Made by a program: the position numbers and the translations under genes. A stretch of 40,692 nt of DNA, from the NCBI RefSeq assembly GCF_020889705.1, contig NZ_JACMYP010000046.1, positions 1 to 40,692 on the forward strand, given 5' to 3'. Below, in pieces: positions 9,081-18,060 of this stretch. Position 1 is the first letter of the stretch, and each line of letters opens with the position of its first letter. Below the pieces are notes generated by a model. The model was not told the DNA's origin and searched no databases. It saw only the letters and a list, made by a program, of their open reading frames with translations. Origin of the DNA: Bradyrhizobium altum. GTDB taxonomy: Bacteria; Pseudomonadota; Alphaproteobacteria; Rhizobiales; Xanthobacteraceae.

Positions 9081-12000
9081 TCAGGTCGACAATGTCGGAT
9101 GTGCCGCAGGCTCAGCTGGACGGCTGCTGCGTATTCGGCTGATCCACTGGGTCAAGCCGTCGAGATAGATGTACACGACCGGCGTCGTGAACAGCGTCAT
9201 CAGCTGCGAGACGATCAGCCCGCCGACGATGGCAAAGCCGAGCGGCTGACGCAGCTCCGATCCGGTGCCGGTGCCGATCATCAGCGGAACGCCGCCGAGC
9301 ATCGCGCACATGGTCGTCATCAGGATCGGGCGGAAGCGCGCCTTGCAGGCCATGTAGACCGACTGCTCGGCAGGGAGATGCTGATGGCGTTCGGCCTCCA
9401 GCGCGAAATCGATCAGCATGATGCCGTTCTTCTGCACGATGCCGATCAGCAGGATGATGCCGACCAGCCCGATCACGTCGAGCCCGAAGCCGAAGGCCCA
9501 CAGCGCGAGCAGTGCGCCGAGCCCGGCGGACGGCAGGGTCGAGAGGATCGTGATCGGATGGATCGTGCTCTCATAGAGCATGCCGAGGATCAGATAGACG
9601 GCGACCACCGCCGCAAGGATCAGGATCGGCGTCGACGCGAGCGCCGCCTGGAACGCCTGCGCATTGCCCTGGAAGCTGGTGATCACGGTCGACGGCACGT
9701 GCAGGTCGGCGGTCGCCTTCTGGACCGCCGCGACCGCGGTCCCCACCGCCGTGCCCGGCGCCAGATTGAAGCTCAACGTGACCGACGGAAACTGGCTCTG
9801 GTGGTTCACGGAGAGCGGCGCGGTGCCGTAATCGATGCTCGCGATCTGGCTCAAGGGCACCATCGTTCCCGCGGACGAGCGGACGTAGATGCGGTTGAGC
9901 GCATAGGGGCCGAGCTGGAACGACGGATCGACCTCGAGGATCACGTAATAGGTGTTGAGTGTCGTGAACAGCTGGGCGACGTGACGCTGGCCAAATGAAT
10001 CATAGAGCGTGTTGTCCACCGCGGCCGGATCGATGCCGAGGCGGGAGGCCGCGTCGCGGTCGATCTGCAGCTTGAGCTGGCGCGCGGCGTTGGCCTGGTC
10101 GGTCGCGACATCGGCCAGTTCCGGCAACGTCTTCAGCTTCTGATACAGCTTGCCGGCCCACAGATTGAGCTCGTCCTGATTCACGTCGGTAAGCGTGAAC
10201 TGATACTGCGTCTTGGACAGCCGGCTGGCGAGATTGATGTCCTGCGTCGCCTGCATGAACACTGACATCCCCTTGATCTTCTGCAACTCGGTGTCGAGCT
10301 GCCGGATCGCCTGATCGGCGGATGCATTGCGCTCGTTGCGCGGCTTCAACAGCACGAACAGGCGGCCGTTGTTCTCGGTCACGGTCGGGCCGCCCGGTCC
10401 GATATAGCCGGTCGCATTGGCAACCGAGGGATTCTTGGCGATGACGTCGATGACACTGCGTTGCAGCGTCGCCATCTGCGCCGGCGAGATGTCGGCCGAG
10501 GCCTCGGTGATGCCGGTGATCATGCCGGTGTCCTGCTGGGGAAAGAAGCCCTTGGGGATGTTCACGAACAGCAGGCCGGTCACCACGACGCTTGCCAGCA
10601 TGACCGACAGGGTCGTTGCCTTGTAGCGCAACGCCCTGGCAAGCACGGCCTCGTAGGCGGCCTGGATCGCAACGAAACCGCGTTCCAGCGCGCGCGACAC
10701 CGCTCCAGCATGGGCGCCCTGGTGCGGCGACAGCAGATAGGCGCACATCATCGGCGTCAGGGTTACCGAGACGATCACCGACACCACGATGGCAACGCAC
10801 ACCGTGACGGCGAATTCCTGGAACATGCGGCCGATCACCCCGCCCATCAGCAGCAGCGGAATGAACACCGCGATCAGCGAGACCGAGATCGAGATGATAG
10901 TGAAGCCGATCTCGCCGGCGCCCTTCAGGGCGGCCTGCATTGGAGAGAGACCTTCCTCGATATGCCGCGAGATGTTCTCGATCATCACGATGGCATCGTC
11001 GACGACGAAGCCGACCGCGATCGACAGGCCCATCAGCGACAGATTGTCGAGGCTGTAGTTGAGCAGATACATCACACCGAAGGTGCCGATCAGCGAGATC
11101 GGGACCGAGACCGCGGGGATGATGGTCGCCCACAGATTGCGCAGGAACAGGAAGATCACGCCGACCACCAGCGCAATGGTCAGCACCAAAGTGAGCTGAA
11201 CTTCGGCGACGCTGGCGCGGATGGTCTGGGTGCGGTCAGAGGCGATCTGGACCTTGATGTCAGACGGCAGGCTCGCCACCAGCTGCGGCAGCAGCTTCTT
11301 GATGCCGTCGACCGTGCTGATCACGTTGGCGCCGGGCTGGCGCTGGATCGCGAGGATGACCGCGGGCTTGTCGTTGTACCAGCCATGCAGCGTGATGTCC
11401 TCGGCCGCCACCACGGCATGCCCGATATCACGCAGGCGGACCGGTGCGCCGTTGCGATAGGCGATGATCAGATCGTCATACTTGCTCGCGACCAGCACCT
11501 GGTCGTTGGTGGCGAGCGTATAGGCCTGCTGGCTGCCGTAAAGCACGCCCTTGGGCTGGTTCACGGTGATGTTGCCGAGCGTGGTGCGCAATTGCTCGAG
11601 ATCGAGCCCCGCGGCGGCGAGCTTGGCCGGATTGACCTGCACCCGGATCGAGGGCTTTTGCATGCCGCCGATGGTGACGAGCGAAACGCCCGGCACCTGC
11701 GACAATTTCTGTGCCAAAATGCTGTCGGCATAGTCGTCGACCTTGGTCAGCGGCTCGGCGTCCGACATCAGCGCGATCAGCAGCACCGGCACGTCGGCCG
11801 GGTTGACCTTGTGGAAGGTCGGCGGCGACGGCATGGTCTTGGGCAATTGCCCCGATGCCGCATCGATCGCGGTCTGCACGTCCTGCGCGGCCGCATCGAC
11901 GCTGCGGTTCAGCGCGAATTGCAGCGTGATCTGGGTGTTGCCGAGCCCGCTGCTTGAGCTCATGCCGGTGAGGCCTGCGATCTGGCCGAACTGCCGCTCC

Positions 12001-12200
12001 AGCGGTGTCGCAACCGAGGAGGCCATGGTCTGCGGATCGGCACCGGGCAATTGCGCGGTGACCTGGATGGTCGGGGTATCCACCGTCGGCAGCGCCGAGA
12101 CCGGCAGCCGCACGAAGGCGATCATGCCGACCAGCACGATGGCGATGGCCAGAAAGGCGGTGGCGACGGGCTTGCGGATAAAACCTGCGGAGATGTTCAT
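9081..12200 (-). CDS. RND-family multidrug efflux pump, MdtB/MdtC-like inner-membrane transporter
   Basis: A 1039-residue HAE1-type RND transporter, full length for the family. It opens with FIRKPVATAFLAIAIVLVGMIAF (helix 1) and the porter-domain start LPVSALPTVDTPTIQVTAQLPG. The proton-relay Asp pair is seen in helix 4 (GFVVDDAIVMIENI), and the second half repeats the layout (GLVGIILLIGIVQKNGIMLIDF, near residue 920). The PTVDTP-type start is closest in feel to MdtB/MdtC pumps. The ATG at 12200 overlaps the stop of the adaptor gene by four bases (ATGA). Together they export hydrophobic compounds across the inner membrane and periplasm; no outer-membrane factor is encoded here, so a TolC-like protein elsewhere is presumed. 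Confidence 0.95.
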   Translation of the reverse strand: MNISAGFIRKPVATAFLAIAIVLVGMIAFVRLPVSALPTVDTPTIQVTAQLPGADPQTMASSVATPLERQFGQIAGLTGMSSSSGLGNTQITLQFALNRSVDAAAQDVQTAIDAASGQLPKTMPSPPTFHKVNPADVPVLLIALMSDAEPLTKVDDYADSILAQKLSQVPGVSLVTIGGMQKPSIRVQVNPAKLAAAGLDLEQLRTTLGNITVNQPKGVLYGSQQAYTLATNDQVLVASKYDDLIIAYRNGAPVRLRDIGHAVVAAEDITLHGWYNDKPAVILAIQRQPGANVISTVDGIKKLLPQLVASLPSDIKVQIASDRTQTIRASVAEVQLTLVLTIALVVGVIFLFLRNLWATIIPAVSVPISLIGTFGVMYLLNYSLDNLSLMGLSIAVGFVVDDAIVMIENISRHIEEGLSPMQAALKGAGEIGFTIISISVSLIAVFIPLLLMGGVIGRMFQEFAVTVCVAIVVSVIVSVTLTPMMCAYLLSPHQGAHAGAVSRALERGFVAIQAAYEAVLARALRYKATTLSVMLASVVVTGLLFVNIPKGFFPQQDTGMITGITEASADISPAQMATLQRSVIDVIAKNPSVANATGYIGPGGPTVTENNGRLFVLLKPRNERNASADQAIRQLDTELQKIKGMSVFMQATQDINLASRLSKTQYQFTLTDVNQDELNLWAGKLYQKLKTLPELADVATDQANAARQLKLQIDRDAASRLGIDPAAVDNTLYDSFGQRHVAQLFTTLNTYYVILEVDPSFQLGPYALNRIYVRSSAGTMVPLSQIASIDYGTAPLSVNHQSQFPSVTLSFNLAPGTAVGTAVAAVQKATADLHVPSTVITSFQGNAQAFQAALASTPILILAAVVAVYLILGMLYESTIHPITILSTLPSAGLGALLALWAFGFGLDVIGLVGIILLIGIVQKNGIMLIDFALEAERHQHLPAEQSVYMACKARFRPILMTTMCAMLGGVPLMIGTGTGSELRQPLGFAIVGGLIVSQLMTLFTTPVVYIYLDGLTQWISRIRSSRPAEPAAHPTLST

Positions 12201-13396
12201 GGCAGCATGCCTGCGCTTGCGGTGGTTGCGTCCTGGACCTGGTCTTTCTTGTCTTCGGGCACGATCTCGACCGTCGTCCCCGGATTGAGCCGGTACTGGC
12301 CCGCGGTGACCACGGTCTCGTTCGCCGCGAGGCCCTGCTCGATCAGGATCTGCCCGTCGCGCGATTGGCCGGTGGCGACATTGCGGATGCTGACCACGTT
12401 GTTTGCGCCGACCACGTAGGCGAAGCCGCCGTCCGGTCCCTGGCGCACCGCCGTCAGCGGCACGGTGAGCGCGTCGTGGCGAACGGCGATCGTCAGGTGG
12501 ACGTTGACGAACGTGCCGGGCCACAGCGTGTTGCCGGCATTGGGAAAGGACGCCTTCAGCTGCACTGTACCGGTCGTGCTGTCGACCTGGTTGTTGATCA
12601 GCATCAGGCTGCCGTGGTCGAGCTTGCGCTTGTTCTGTGCATCATAGACGTCGACCGAGGCGTCTTCGGATGCCAGCGCCTGCCGCACGCCCGGGATTTC
12701 GCCGGACGGCAGCGTGAAGATCACCGCGATCGGCTGCAGCTGGGTGAGGACGACGAGCCCGTTGGTGTCAGTCGGGTGCACGATGTTGCCGGGATCGATG
12801 CGGCGGATGCCGGTGACGCCGTCGAACGGCGCGGTGATCGTGGCGAAGCTGAGCTGGGTTTGCGCGGCCTCCAGCGCAGCCTTGTCGAGCGCGACGGTGC
12901 CTTCGCCCTGCGTGACCTGCGAATCCTGGGTGTCGAGCAGTTGCTGGGTCGCAAAGCCGCGATTGGCGAGTGGCTGCGTTCGCGCCAAATTGGTCCTCGC
13001 GTTCTTCAGGCTCGCCTCGTCGCGCGCCAGCGCGGCCTCGGCCTGGTCGACCTGGGCCTCGTAGACCCGCGGGTCGATCTTGGCGAGCACATCGCCCCGC
13101 TTCACCTGCTTGCCCTCGACGAAATCGACGCTGTCGAGCGTGCCCTGCACCTGGGTACGTATCGTGGCGGTGTTGATCGGCGTCACCGTGCCCAGTCCTT
13201 CGAGCACGATCGGCACATCATGCTGTAGGACCTTCGCCGCCGTCACCGGAACGACGGGTGTGGCCACGGCGGACTGCGTCGCCGCCGCTGCATGATCCGT
13301 TGCAGCGTCGGGCCGATGCACGACGTAGGCGCTGGCGCCGATTGCGGCGGCGGCCACCAGGCCCGCGCAAGCGATCTTGAAGGCTTTGGATATCAT
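12197..13396 (-). CDS. RND efflux periplasmic adaptor (membrane fusion protein)
   Basis: A 399-residue HlyD/MdtA-type adaptor linking the RND pump to an outer-membrane channel. An N-terminal helix (residues about 7-27) anchors or exports it; there is no lipobox cysteine evident. Then come the barrel-sandwich half (VTPINTATIRTQVQGTLDSV, GKQVKRGDVLAKIDPR), the alpha-hairpin (residues about 110-175, many Ala/Gln/Asp), the second lipoyl half (FATITAPFDGVTGIRRIDPG) and the beta-barrel and membrane-proximal parts (NNVVSIRNVATGQ). Start and stop both overlap neighbours by ATGA (13393-13396 and 12197-12200), so three genes are translationally coupled. Confidence 0.93.
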   Translation of the reverse strand: MISKAFKIACAGLVAAAAIGASAYVVHRPDAATDHAAAATQSAVATPVVPVTAAKVLQHDVPIVLEGLGTVTPINTATIRTQVQGTLDSVDFVEGKQVKRGDVLAKIDPRVYEAQVDQAEAALARDEASLKNARTNLARTQPLANRGFATQQLLDTQDSQVTQGEGTVALDKAALEAAQTQLSFATITAPFDGVTGIRRIDPGNIVHPTDTNGLVVLTQLQPIAVIFTLPSGEIPGVRQALASEDASVDVYDAQNKRKLDHGSLMLINNQVDSTTGTVQLKASFPNAGNTLWPGTFVNVHLTIAVRHDALTVPLTAVRQGPDGGFAYVVGANNVVSIRNVATGQSRDGQILIEQGLAANETVVTAGQYRLNPGTTVEIVPEDKKDQVQDATTASAGMLP

Positions 13397-13989
13397 AGGT
13401 CACCAGCTCCATCGGTTGTCCGGCGGCCGATCGTTGCAACCAGCTCCAGGACAAATGTTTCAGTTGCGCTCGCCGCAGCCGCTGTCGCGCTGCGGCCGGC
13501 GGTCAAATCGAGGTGGATGATGCGTGCGTCGAGATCGGCGGCACGCAACGCGCCGATCAGGCTGCCTTGCGGCGCATCATCGTTGCGATGAACGACGAGC
13601 CGGATCGCGGTCACCGTCGGCTCGATGTGAAACGGCAGTGCATCGGAGGCGACGTCGATCGCGACAATGCCGCCGCAGGGCAGCTCGCCCCGCAGCGCCA
13701 GTTCGAGCATGCGCCGTGCAACCGATCCCTCGCCGAGCAGGATCAGCTGCCGCGGGATCATGCCGACGCGGTCGAGCGCGGCGGCGACGCCGTTCAGGAT
13801 GCCGGCATAGCTCGCTTCGCGGAGCTCGATCGGCAGCCATGTCGCCAGCGGCGTAAGCCGGCGCCAGCGCGCGAAGGTTTCAGGCACGGCGATGGACGCG
13901 GCATCGGGGGCGACCAGGACGCCGACCAGCACGCCCGTGGTGGCGCGACGCGGCCGGACTGCAATTGCGCTGTGCGGGCTTTCGGACAT
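13393..13989 (-). CDS. Degenerate alpha/beta-hydrolase (phospholipase/carboxylesterase-like) protein coupled to RND operon
   Basis: A 198-residue, Ala-rich cytoplasmic protein with no signal peptide or membrane helix. Its order of elements resembles small carboxylesterases: a nucleophile-elbow-like strand-turn-helix (QLILLGEGSVARRMLELALR, residues 81-100), then a strand followed by IVAIDV, then LVVHRNDDAPQ where esterases have the acid-loop HG..D..VP, and a C-terminal helix (ETFVLELVATIG). The expected GxSxG is replaced by GEGSV and there is no obvious catalytic His, so if it is a hydrolase relative it is probably inactive. It is the first gene of the RND operon, overlapping the adaptor start by ATGA. 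It could be a regulator or substrate-binding partner; function unknown. Confidence 0.6.
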   Translation of the reverse strand: MSESPHSAIAVRPRRATTGVLVGVLVAPDAASIAVPETFARWRRLTPLATWLPIELREASYAGILNGVAAALDRVGMIPRQLILLGEGSVARRMLELALRGELPCGGIVAIDVASDALPFHIEPTVTAIRLVVHRNDDAPQGSLIGALRAADLDARIIHLDLTAGRSATAAAASATETFVLELVATIGRRTTDGAGDL

Positions 13990-14025
13990 GTCCGGAAGCT
14001 GGGCTTTGGCTCGATATTATTCAAA

Positions 14026-14050
14026 TGAATTGTCTTTATCCGTCAATTCA
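14026..14050. promoter_or_regulatory. LysR-type operator: perfect dyad with 11-base spacer
   Basis: TGAATTG (14026-14032) and CAATTCA (14044-14050) form a perfect 7-base inverted repeat separated by 11 bases, i.e. the T-N11-A interrupted dyad expected for LysR-family regulators (here TTG-N11-CAA). A third half-site ATTCA lies at 14019-14023. The dyad is between the divergent LysR gene and the RND operon. On the minus strand, TTGACG (14046-14041) overlaps the right half-site and could be the operon -35 box. Confidence 0.7.
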
Positions 14051-14069
14051 TATCATGCATGATGACGGC

Positions 14070-14969
14070 ATGCGGATGCGCAATCTCGATCTCAATCTGC
14101 TGCTGGTGTTCGACGCCGTCATGCGCGAGCGCAGCGTGGTGCGTGCGGCCGGCGCGCTTGCCATCAGCCAGCCCGCCGTGAGCCACGCGCTGAACCGGCT
14201 GCGTCATGCGCTGAAGGACCAGCTGTTCGTCCGCACGCCGTCCGGCATGCTGCCGACGCCGCGGGCGGAAGCGCTCGCGCTGCCGGTCCGCAAGGCACTC
14301 AGCGAACTGCAACTCGCGGTCGAGGGGGATCGCTTCGATCCGGCGCAGGCGGAACGGCGCTTCACCATTGCGGTCAACAATTATGCCGCGGTGGTCGCGG
14401 CCGGCTCGATCATCGCCGCGGTGCGCGCACAGGCACCTAAGGTGCGGCTGACGCTGGTGCCGAGCGGGACGCTCAATCTCGCCGACAGGCTCGATCGCGG
14501 CGAGCTCGATCTCGCGATCGCCGCGCGCGCGCTGGAGGGCGAGCGCTTTGCCTCCTGCCGGTTGATCGAGGACCGCTTCGTCGCCGTGCTGAGGGCCGGT
14601 CATCCGGCGTTGCGCAAGAAGCTGACCGGCGAGACGCTGGTCGAGCTGCCGCACCTTGCGATCACCTCCAGCGGCGAAGATCTGGATTTCATCGACGCCT
14701 GGCTGCGGGCGCGCAAGGCGAGCCGCACCATTGCGACCGATGTCCCTTATCTGTCCGCCGGCGCGGTCCTGGTGCAATCGAACATGGTCGCGATCCTCGG
14801 GCGCAAGCTCGGGCTCGAGTTCCGCCGGGCCTATCCGATCGAGATGCGGGAGCTGCCGTTCGATGCATCGAAGCTGCAGAGCATCATGAGCTGGCACCGC
14901 CGCTTCGACGATCTGCCGGCGCACCGCTGGCTGAGAGATACGATTGTCGCCGCCACCGGCGGCATTTGA
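14070..14969 (+). CDS. LysR-family transcriptional regulator, divergent from RND operon
   Basis: A LysR regulator of about 299 residues. The N-terminal winged helix-turn-helix is clear: LDLNLLLVFDAVMRERSVVRAA, then ALAISQPAVSHALNRLRHAL and LFVRTPSGMLPTPRA. The remainder is the two-lobed periplasmic-binding-like effector domain (FTIAVNNYAAVVAAGSI through LPAHRWLRDTI), of the NodD/NahR-like subgroup in style (YDLNLL-type start, DxLF(V)R). ATGs at 14055, 14070 and 14076 are all possible starts, with no clear ribosome site; 14070 leaves room for the operator at 14026-14050. It is expected to control the divergent esterase-like/adaptor/pump operon and itself; the effector is unknown. Confidence 0.93.
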   Translation: MRMRNLDLNLLLVFDAVMRERSVVRAAGALAISQPAVSHALNRLRHALKDQLFVRTPSGMLPTPRAEALALPVRKALSELQLAVEGDRFDPAQAERRFTIAVNNYAAVVAAGSIIAAVRAQAPKVRLTLVPSGTLNLADRLDRGELDLAIAARALEGERFASCRLIEDRFVAVLRAGHPALRKKLTGETLVELPHLAITSSGEDLDFIDAWLRARKASRTIATDVPYLSAGAVLVQSNMVAILGRKLGLEFRRAYPIEMRELPFDASKLQSIMSWHRRFDDLPAHRWLRDTIVAATGGI

Positions 14970-15049
14970 TCGGCGTCGCGACGATCCGGAATCAATACGC
15001 CCGCGCCGATCCGTGGCGCGGGCGTATCGCACTTGACCTCTGCACCCTG

Positions 15050-16654
15050 TCAGTGGCCGACGGGGGCGGGGCCGCCGAGCTTGACCCTGCGCAAGGTCAG
15101 CGCCAGCGGGATTGCCGAGAGGGAGATCAGCATCAGGACCCAGAACGCATCCATGTAGGACAGGAACGAGGCCTGGGTCTGCACCTGCTGCCCGATCCAC
15201 TGGATCGCCTGTTGATGCGCCTGAGCCAGTGAATTGCCCTGGGCGACGAAGAAATCGGTGACCTGGTGCAGCGTGTCCTGATATTGCGGACTTGACGGCG
15301 TCACCTGCTCGACCAGCCGGCTCTGATGGAATTGCTGGCGATGGGTCAGCACGTTGGAGACGATCGAGACGCCGATCGAGCCGCCGGTGTTGCGCGCCGC
15401 GTTGATCAGCGCGGAGGCCTGGTCGGTCTTGTCGGGCGGAATGCCGTCATAGGACGCCGCCATGATCGGCACGAAGATCAAGGGCAGGCCGACGCCGATC
15501 AGCATGCGCGAGCGCGCCATGAACCAGAAGCCGAGATCGCCGTAGACGTTGGTCATGCTGTACATCGAGGCGGCGATCACCAGCGCGCCGGCGACGATCA
15601 AATATTTCGGCTGCACCTTGGCGGCGAGCCTGCCGACCGCGAACATCATCACCATGGTGACCACGCCGCCGGGCGAGAGCACGAGGCCGGCCCAGGTCGC
15701 GGTGTAGCCGAAATCCTGCTGCACCAGCTGCGGCAGGAACTGGGTGGTCGCAAGCAGGATGGCGCCGGTCGCCAGCATCACCAGGAAGCAGGCGCCGAAT
15801 TGCCGGGTCGCGACCATGCGCAGGTCGATCATCGGATTGCGGCGGGTCATCTCCCACGGGATCATCAGCACGAACGCCGCGGCGCTGATCGCCGCAAAGG
15901 TGATGATGAAGGGCGAGCCGAACCAGTCGTCCTCGAGGCCGCGGTCGAGCGTCACCTCGAGCGCGCCGAGGAAGGTCGCAACCAGCGCGAAGCCGATGAA
16001 ATCGAAGCTGTTGTTCTGCGGCTGTGCGGCCTTCTGCGCTCCCTTGGCCTTCGCGGGCTCCTGCAGCACCGCTGCGATCAGCGCGATCGCGAACACGCCG
16101 ACCGGCGCGTTGATCAGGAAGCACCAGTGCCAGGACAGATTATCGGACAGCCAGCCGCCGAGCGTCGGGCCGACCACCGGCGCCACCACCACGGCGATGC
16201 CGAACACCGCAAACGCCTGGCCGCGCTTGGCCGGCGGGAAGGCGTCGGCCAGGATCGACTGCGCCACCGGCACCATGCCGCCGCCGCCGAGACCCTGCAG
16301 AATGCGGAACAGCAGCAGCGCGTTCAGATTGGGCGCGAAGCCGCACAGCACCGAACTCACCGTGAAGATGCCGAGGCAGATCAGGAAGAAGGTCTTGCGG
16401 CCCAGCATTCTTGCGAGAAAGCCGGAGGCGGTCAGGATGATGGCGTTGGACACCAGATAGGTCGTGACCACCCAGGAGGCTTCGTCCTCGCTCACGCCCA
16501 TGCCACCCGCGATATAGGGTAGCGCGACGTTGGCGATGGTGGTGTCGAGCACCTCCATGAAGCTCGCGAGCGCAACCACGATGGCGATCAGCCAGGGATT
16601 GACGGCAACGCTCGGAGTAGGGAGGCTTTTGGCATCGATTGCTGCGGCACTCAT
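15050..16654 (-). CDS. emrB: EmrB-like DHA2-family (14-helix) MFS drug exporter
   Basis: A 534-residue proton-driven exporter of the major facilitator superfamily, DHA2 family with 14 membrane helices. Signatures: helix 1 with LASFMEVLDTTIANVALPYI, motif A-like GFLARMLGRKTFF, the RILQGLGGGGMVP motif B region and the antiporter motif C VVAPVVGPTLGGWLS. Between helices there is a short basic loop (EPAKAKGAQKAAQPQNNSFD). The start ATG is at 16654, 15 bases after the emrA stop at 16670. EmrB works with an EmrA adaptor and an outer-membrane channel to expel hydrophobic compounds. The pair is controlled by the divergent TetR gene judging from the operators. Confidence 0.95.
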   Translation of the reverse strand: MSAAAIDAKSLPTPSVAVNPWLIAIVVALASFMEVLDTTIANVALPYIAGGMGVSEDEASWVVTTYLVSNAIILTASGFLARMLGRKTFFLICLGIFTVSSVLCGFAPNLNALLLFRILQGLGGGGMVPVAQSILADAFPPAKRGQAFAVFGIAVVVAPVVGPTLGGWLSDNLSWHWCFLINAPVGVFAIALIAAVLQEPAKAKGAQKAAQPQNNSFDFIGFALVATFLGALEVTLDRGLEDDWFGSPFIITFAAISAAAFVLMIPWEMTRRNPMIDLRMVATRQFGACFLVMLATGAILLATTQFLPQLVQQDFGYTATWAGLVLSPGGVVTMVMMFAVGRLAAKVQPKYLIVAGALVIAASMYSMTNVYGDLGFWFMARSRMLIGVGLPLIFVPIMAASYDGIPPDKTDQASALINAARNTGGSIGVSIVSNVLTHRQQFHQSRLVEQVTPSSPQYQDTLHQVTDFFVAQGNSLAQAHQQAIQWIGQQVQTQASFLSYMDAFWVLMLISLSAIPLALTLRRVKLGGPAPVGH

Positions 16655-16669
16655 GACTACCTCTCCGGA

Positions 16670-17932
16670 TCAGAGCTTTCCAAGCCGCTCGAGCAGCGAC
16701 GGCGCGGGATTGATCCGCACCGTCGGGACGACGGACATGCCCGGGCCGAGCGCGACGTCGGTCGGCGGGTTGTCCATCACGATCTTCACCGGCACGCGCT
16801 GCACGATCTTGACGTAGTTGCCGGTGGCGTTCTGCGCCGGCAGCAGCGAGAACGCGGTGCCCGATCCCGGCTGCACGCTTTCGACATGGCCCTTGATCGT
16901 GCGACCGGGATAGGCGTCGATCTTCAGCGTCACCTTCTCGCCTGGACGCATCTGGTCGAGCTGGATCTCCTTGAAGTTCGCGGTGACCCAGGTCTGGTCA
17001 GGTACGAACATGGTGAGGTTGGTGCCGGCCTGCGCGAACTGGCCGACCGCCGCCGACAGGTTGACGACGCGGCCCGGTTGCGCGGCGGTGACCGTCGTAT
17101 AGGAGAGATTGAGCTGCGCCTGGTCGCGCTGCGCCTCGGCCTGGGCAAGGTTGGCGACCGCGCTCTTGCGCTGCGCCTTCAGCGATTCCACCTGGCGCTG
17201 CGCGAGGTTGAGCGTCGCCTGCGCGCTCAACAGAGACGCCTGCTGCTGATGCAGTTGCGAGGTGTACTGCTCGGAATTCTGCACGGTGCCGTAGCCGGTC
17301 TGCTCCAGATGCTGGTAGCGCGTCGCCTGCTGCTGGGCGAAGGTCAGCGCCGCCTGGGCCTGGTCGACCTGGGCCTGGTTGGCTGATATCTGCGCCTGCT
17401 GCACGTCGAGCTGCGCATCGACATTCTGGATGCTGGCCTGCGCGGCCGCGACCTGCGCCTCGGCCTGCGCCAGCGCGACGCGATAGTCGCGGTCGTCGAT
17501 GCGCGCGATCACGTCGCCGGCGGCGATGTGCTGGTTGTCGGTGACCGGAACCGCGGTGATGTAGCCGGAGACTTTCGGCGCGAGCGCGAACTGCCGCGCC
17601 GCGATGAAGGCGTCGTCGGTGGATTCGAAATGCCGGGTGTAGTCCATGTAGAGGGTGCCGCCGCCGAGCGTGGCGGCGAGCAGCACGGCGCCGATCGCGG
17701 AGACCACCGGACGGCGGCGCAGGAAGCCGCGCCGCTGTGGGGCGACTTCCGGCGGGACCGTTTCCGGCGGGGCGGGCTGCTTGCTTACGGGGCGCCCCTG
17801 CGCCGGAGCTCGCGCGATGACCTCCGGCCGCTGGGATGTGACGTTGGGCTCGTGTGAGGCCGGTGCCGAGGGCGAACCCTCGATGCTCTCGTGCCCTCCG
17901 TGGTCGCGCTCCAAAACAGTGTCTTCGAACAT
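16670..17932 (-). CDS. emrA: EmrA-like HlyD-family efflux adaptor
   Basis: A 420-residue membrane fusion protein. The start at ATG 17932 has CAGGAGCA about 7 bases upstream. An unusually long Pro/Glu-rich cytoplasmic N-terminus (residues 1-74) precedes a single membrane helix (about 76-95). The periplasmic part has a biotinyl-lipoyl half (GYITAVPVTDNQHIAAGDVIARIDD), a long Ala/Gln coiled-coil hairpin (residues about 145-290, with many VDQAQAAL-type heptads), the second half (LSYTTVTAAQPGRVV) and the barrel (VTANFKEIQLDQMRPGEKV). It would join EmrB to an outer-membrane factor that is not encoded nearby. Its promoter and two operators lie in the intergenic region shared with the TetR gene. Confidence 0.95.
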   Translation of the reverse strand: MFEDTVLERDHGGHESIEGSPSAPASHEPNVTSQRPEVIARAPAQGRPVSKQPAPPETVPPEVAPQRRGFLRRRPVVSAIGAVLLAATLGGGTLYMDYTRHFESTDDAFIAARQFALAPKVSGYITAVPVTDNQHIAAGDVIARIDDRDYRVALAQAEAQVAAAQASIQNVDAQLDVQQAQISANQAQVDQAQAALTFAQQQATRYQHLEQTGYGTVQNSEQYTSQLHQQQASLLSAQATLNLAQRQVESLKAQRKSAVANLAQAEAQRDQAQLNLSYTTVTAAQPGRVVNLSAAVGQFAQAGTNLTMFVPDQTWVTANFKEIQLDQMRPGEKVTLKIDAYPGRTIKGHVESVQPGSGTAFSLLPAQNATGNYVKIVQRVPVKIVMDNPPTDVALGPGMSVVPTVRINPAPSLLERLGKL

Positions 17933-17980
17933 GATGGCTGCTCCTGCTGTCGGGCGAGGTCTGCAAGGCCTTCGCAAAAG

Positions 17981-17996
17981 GGAACGGTACCGTTCC
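17981..17996. promoter_or_regulatory. TetR operator O1 (downstream of the emrA -10 box)
   Basis: GGAACGGTACCGTTCC is a perfect 16-base palindrome. It lies 11 bases downstream of the predicted emrA -10 box (minus strand), where a bound repressor would block initiation or early elongation. A near-identical copy is at 18044-18059. Confidence 0.85.
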
Positions 17997-18007
17997 GTTC
18001 TGTGCGG

Positions 18008-18036
18008 CAAATAGTCTCGCAGCACAGAAGCGTCAA
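18008..18036 (-). promoter_or_regulatory. Predicted sigma-70 promoter of emrAB
   Basis: On the minus strand: TTGACG (18036-18031), a 17-base spacer, then TATTTG (18013-18008). The promoter sits exactly between the two palindromic operators O1 and O2, about 75 bases before the emrA start codon. Confidence 0.65.
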
Positions 18037-18043
18037 TAGAAAC

Positions 18044-18059
18044 GGAACTGTACCGTTCT
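18044..18059. promoter_or_regulatory. TetR operator O2 (between the two divergent promoters)
   Basis: GGAACTGTACCGTTCT matches O1 at 14 of 16 positions. The flanks also agree when O1 is read on the other strand: both are preceded by AGAA(A)C. It lies 7 bases upstream of the emrA -35 and directly abuts the -35 of the TetR gene (18061), so one site can serve both promoters. Confidence 0.8.
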
Positions 18060-18060
18060 A

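Noticed and set aside
10461..11957. A 498-codon plus-strand frame opposite the RND pump gene
   Set aside because: Shadow of a conserved 1039-residue pump; no recognisable domain.
15326..16522. A 398-codon plus-strand frame opposite emrB
   Set aside because: Shadow of the MFS gene with Arg/Asp/His-rich composition.
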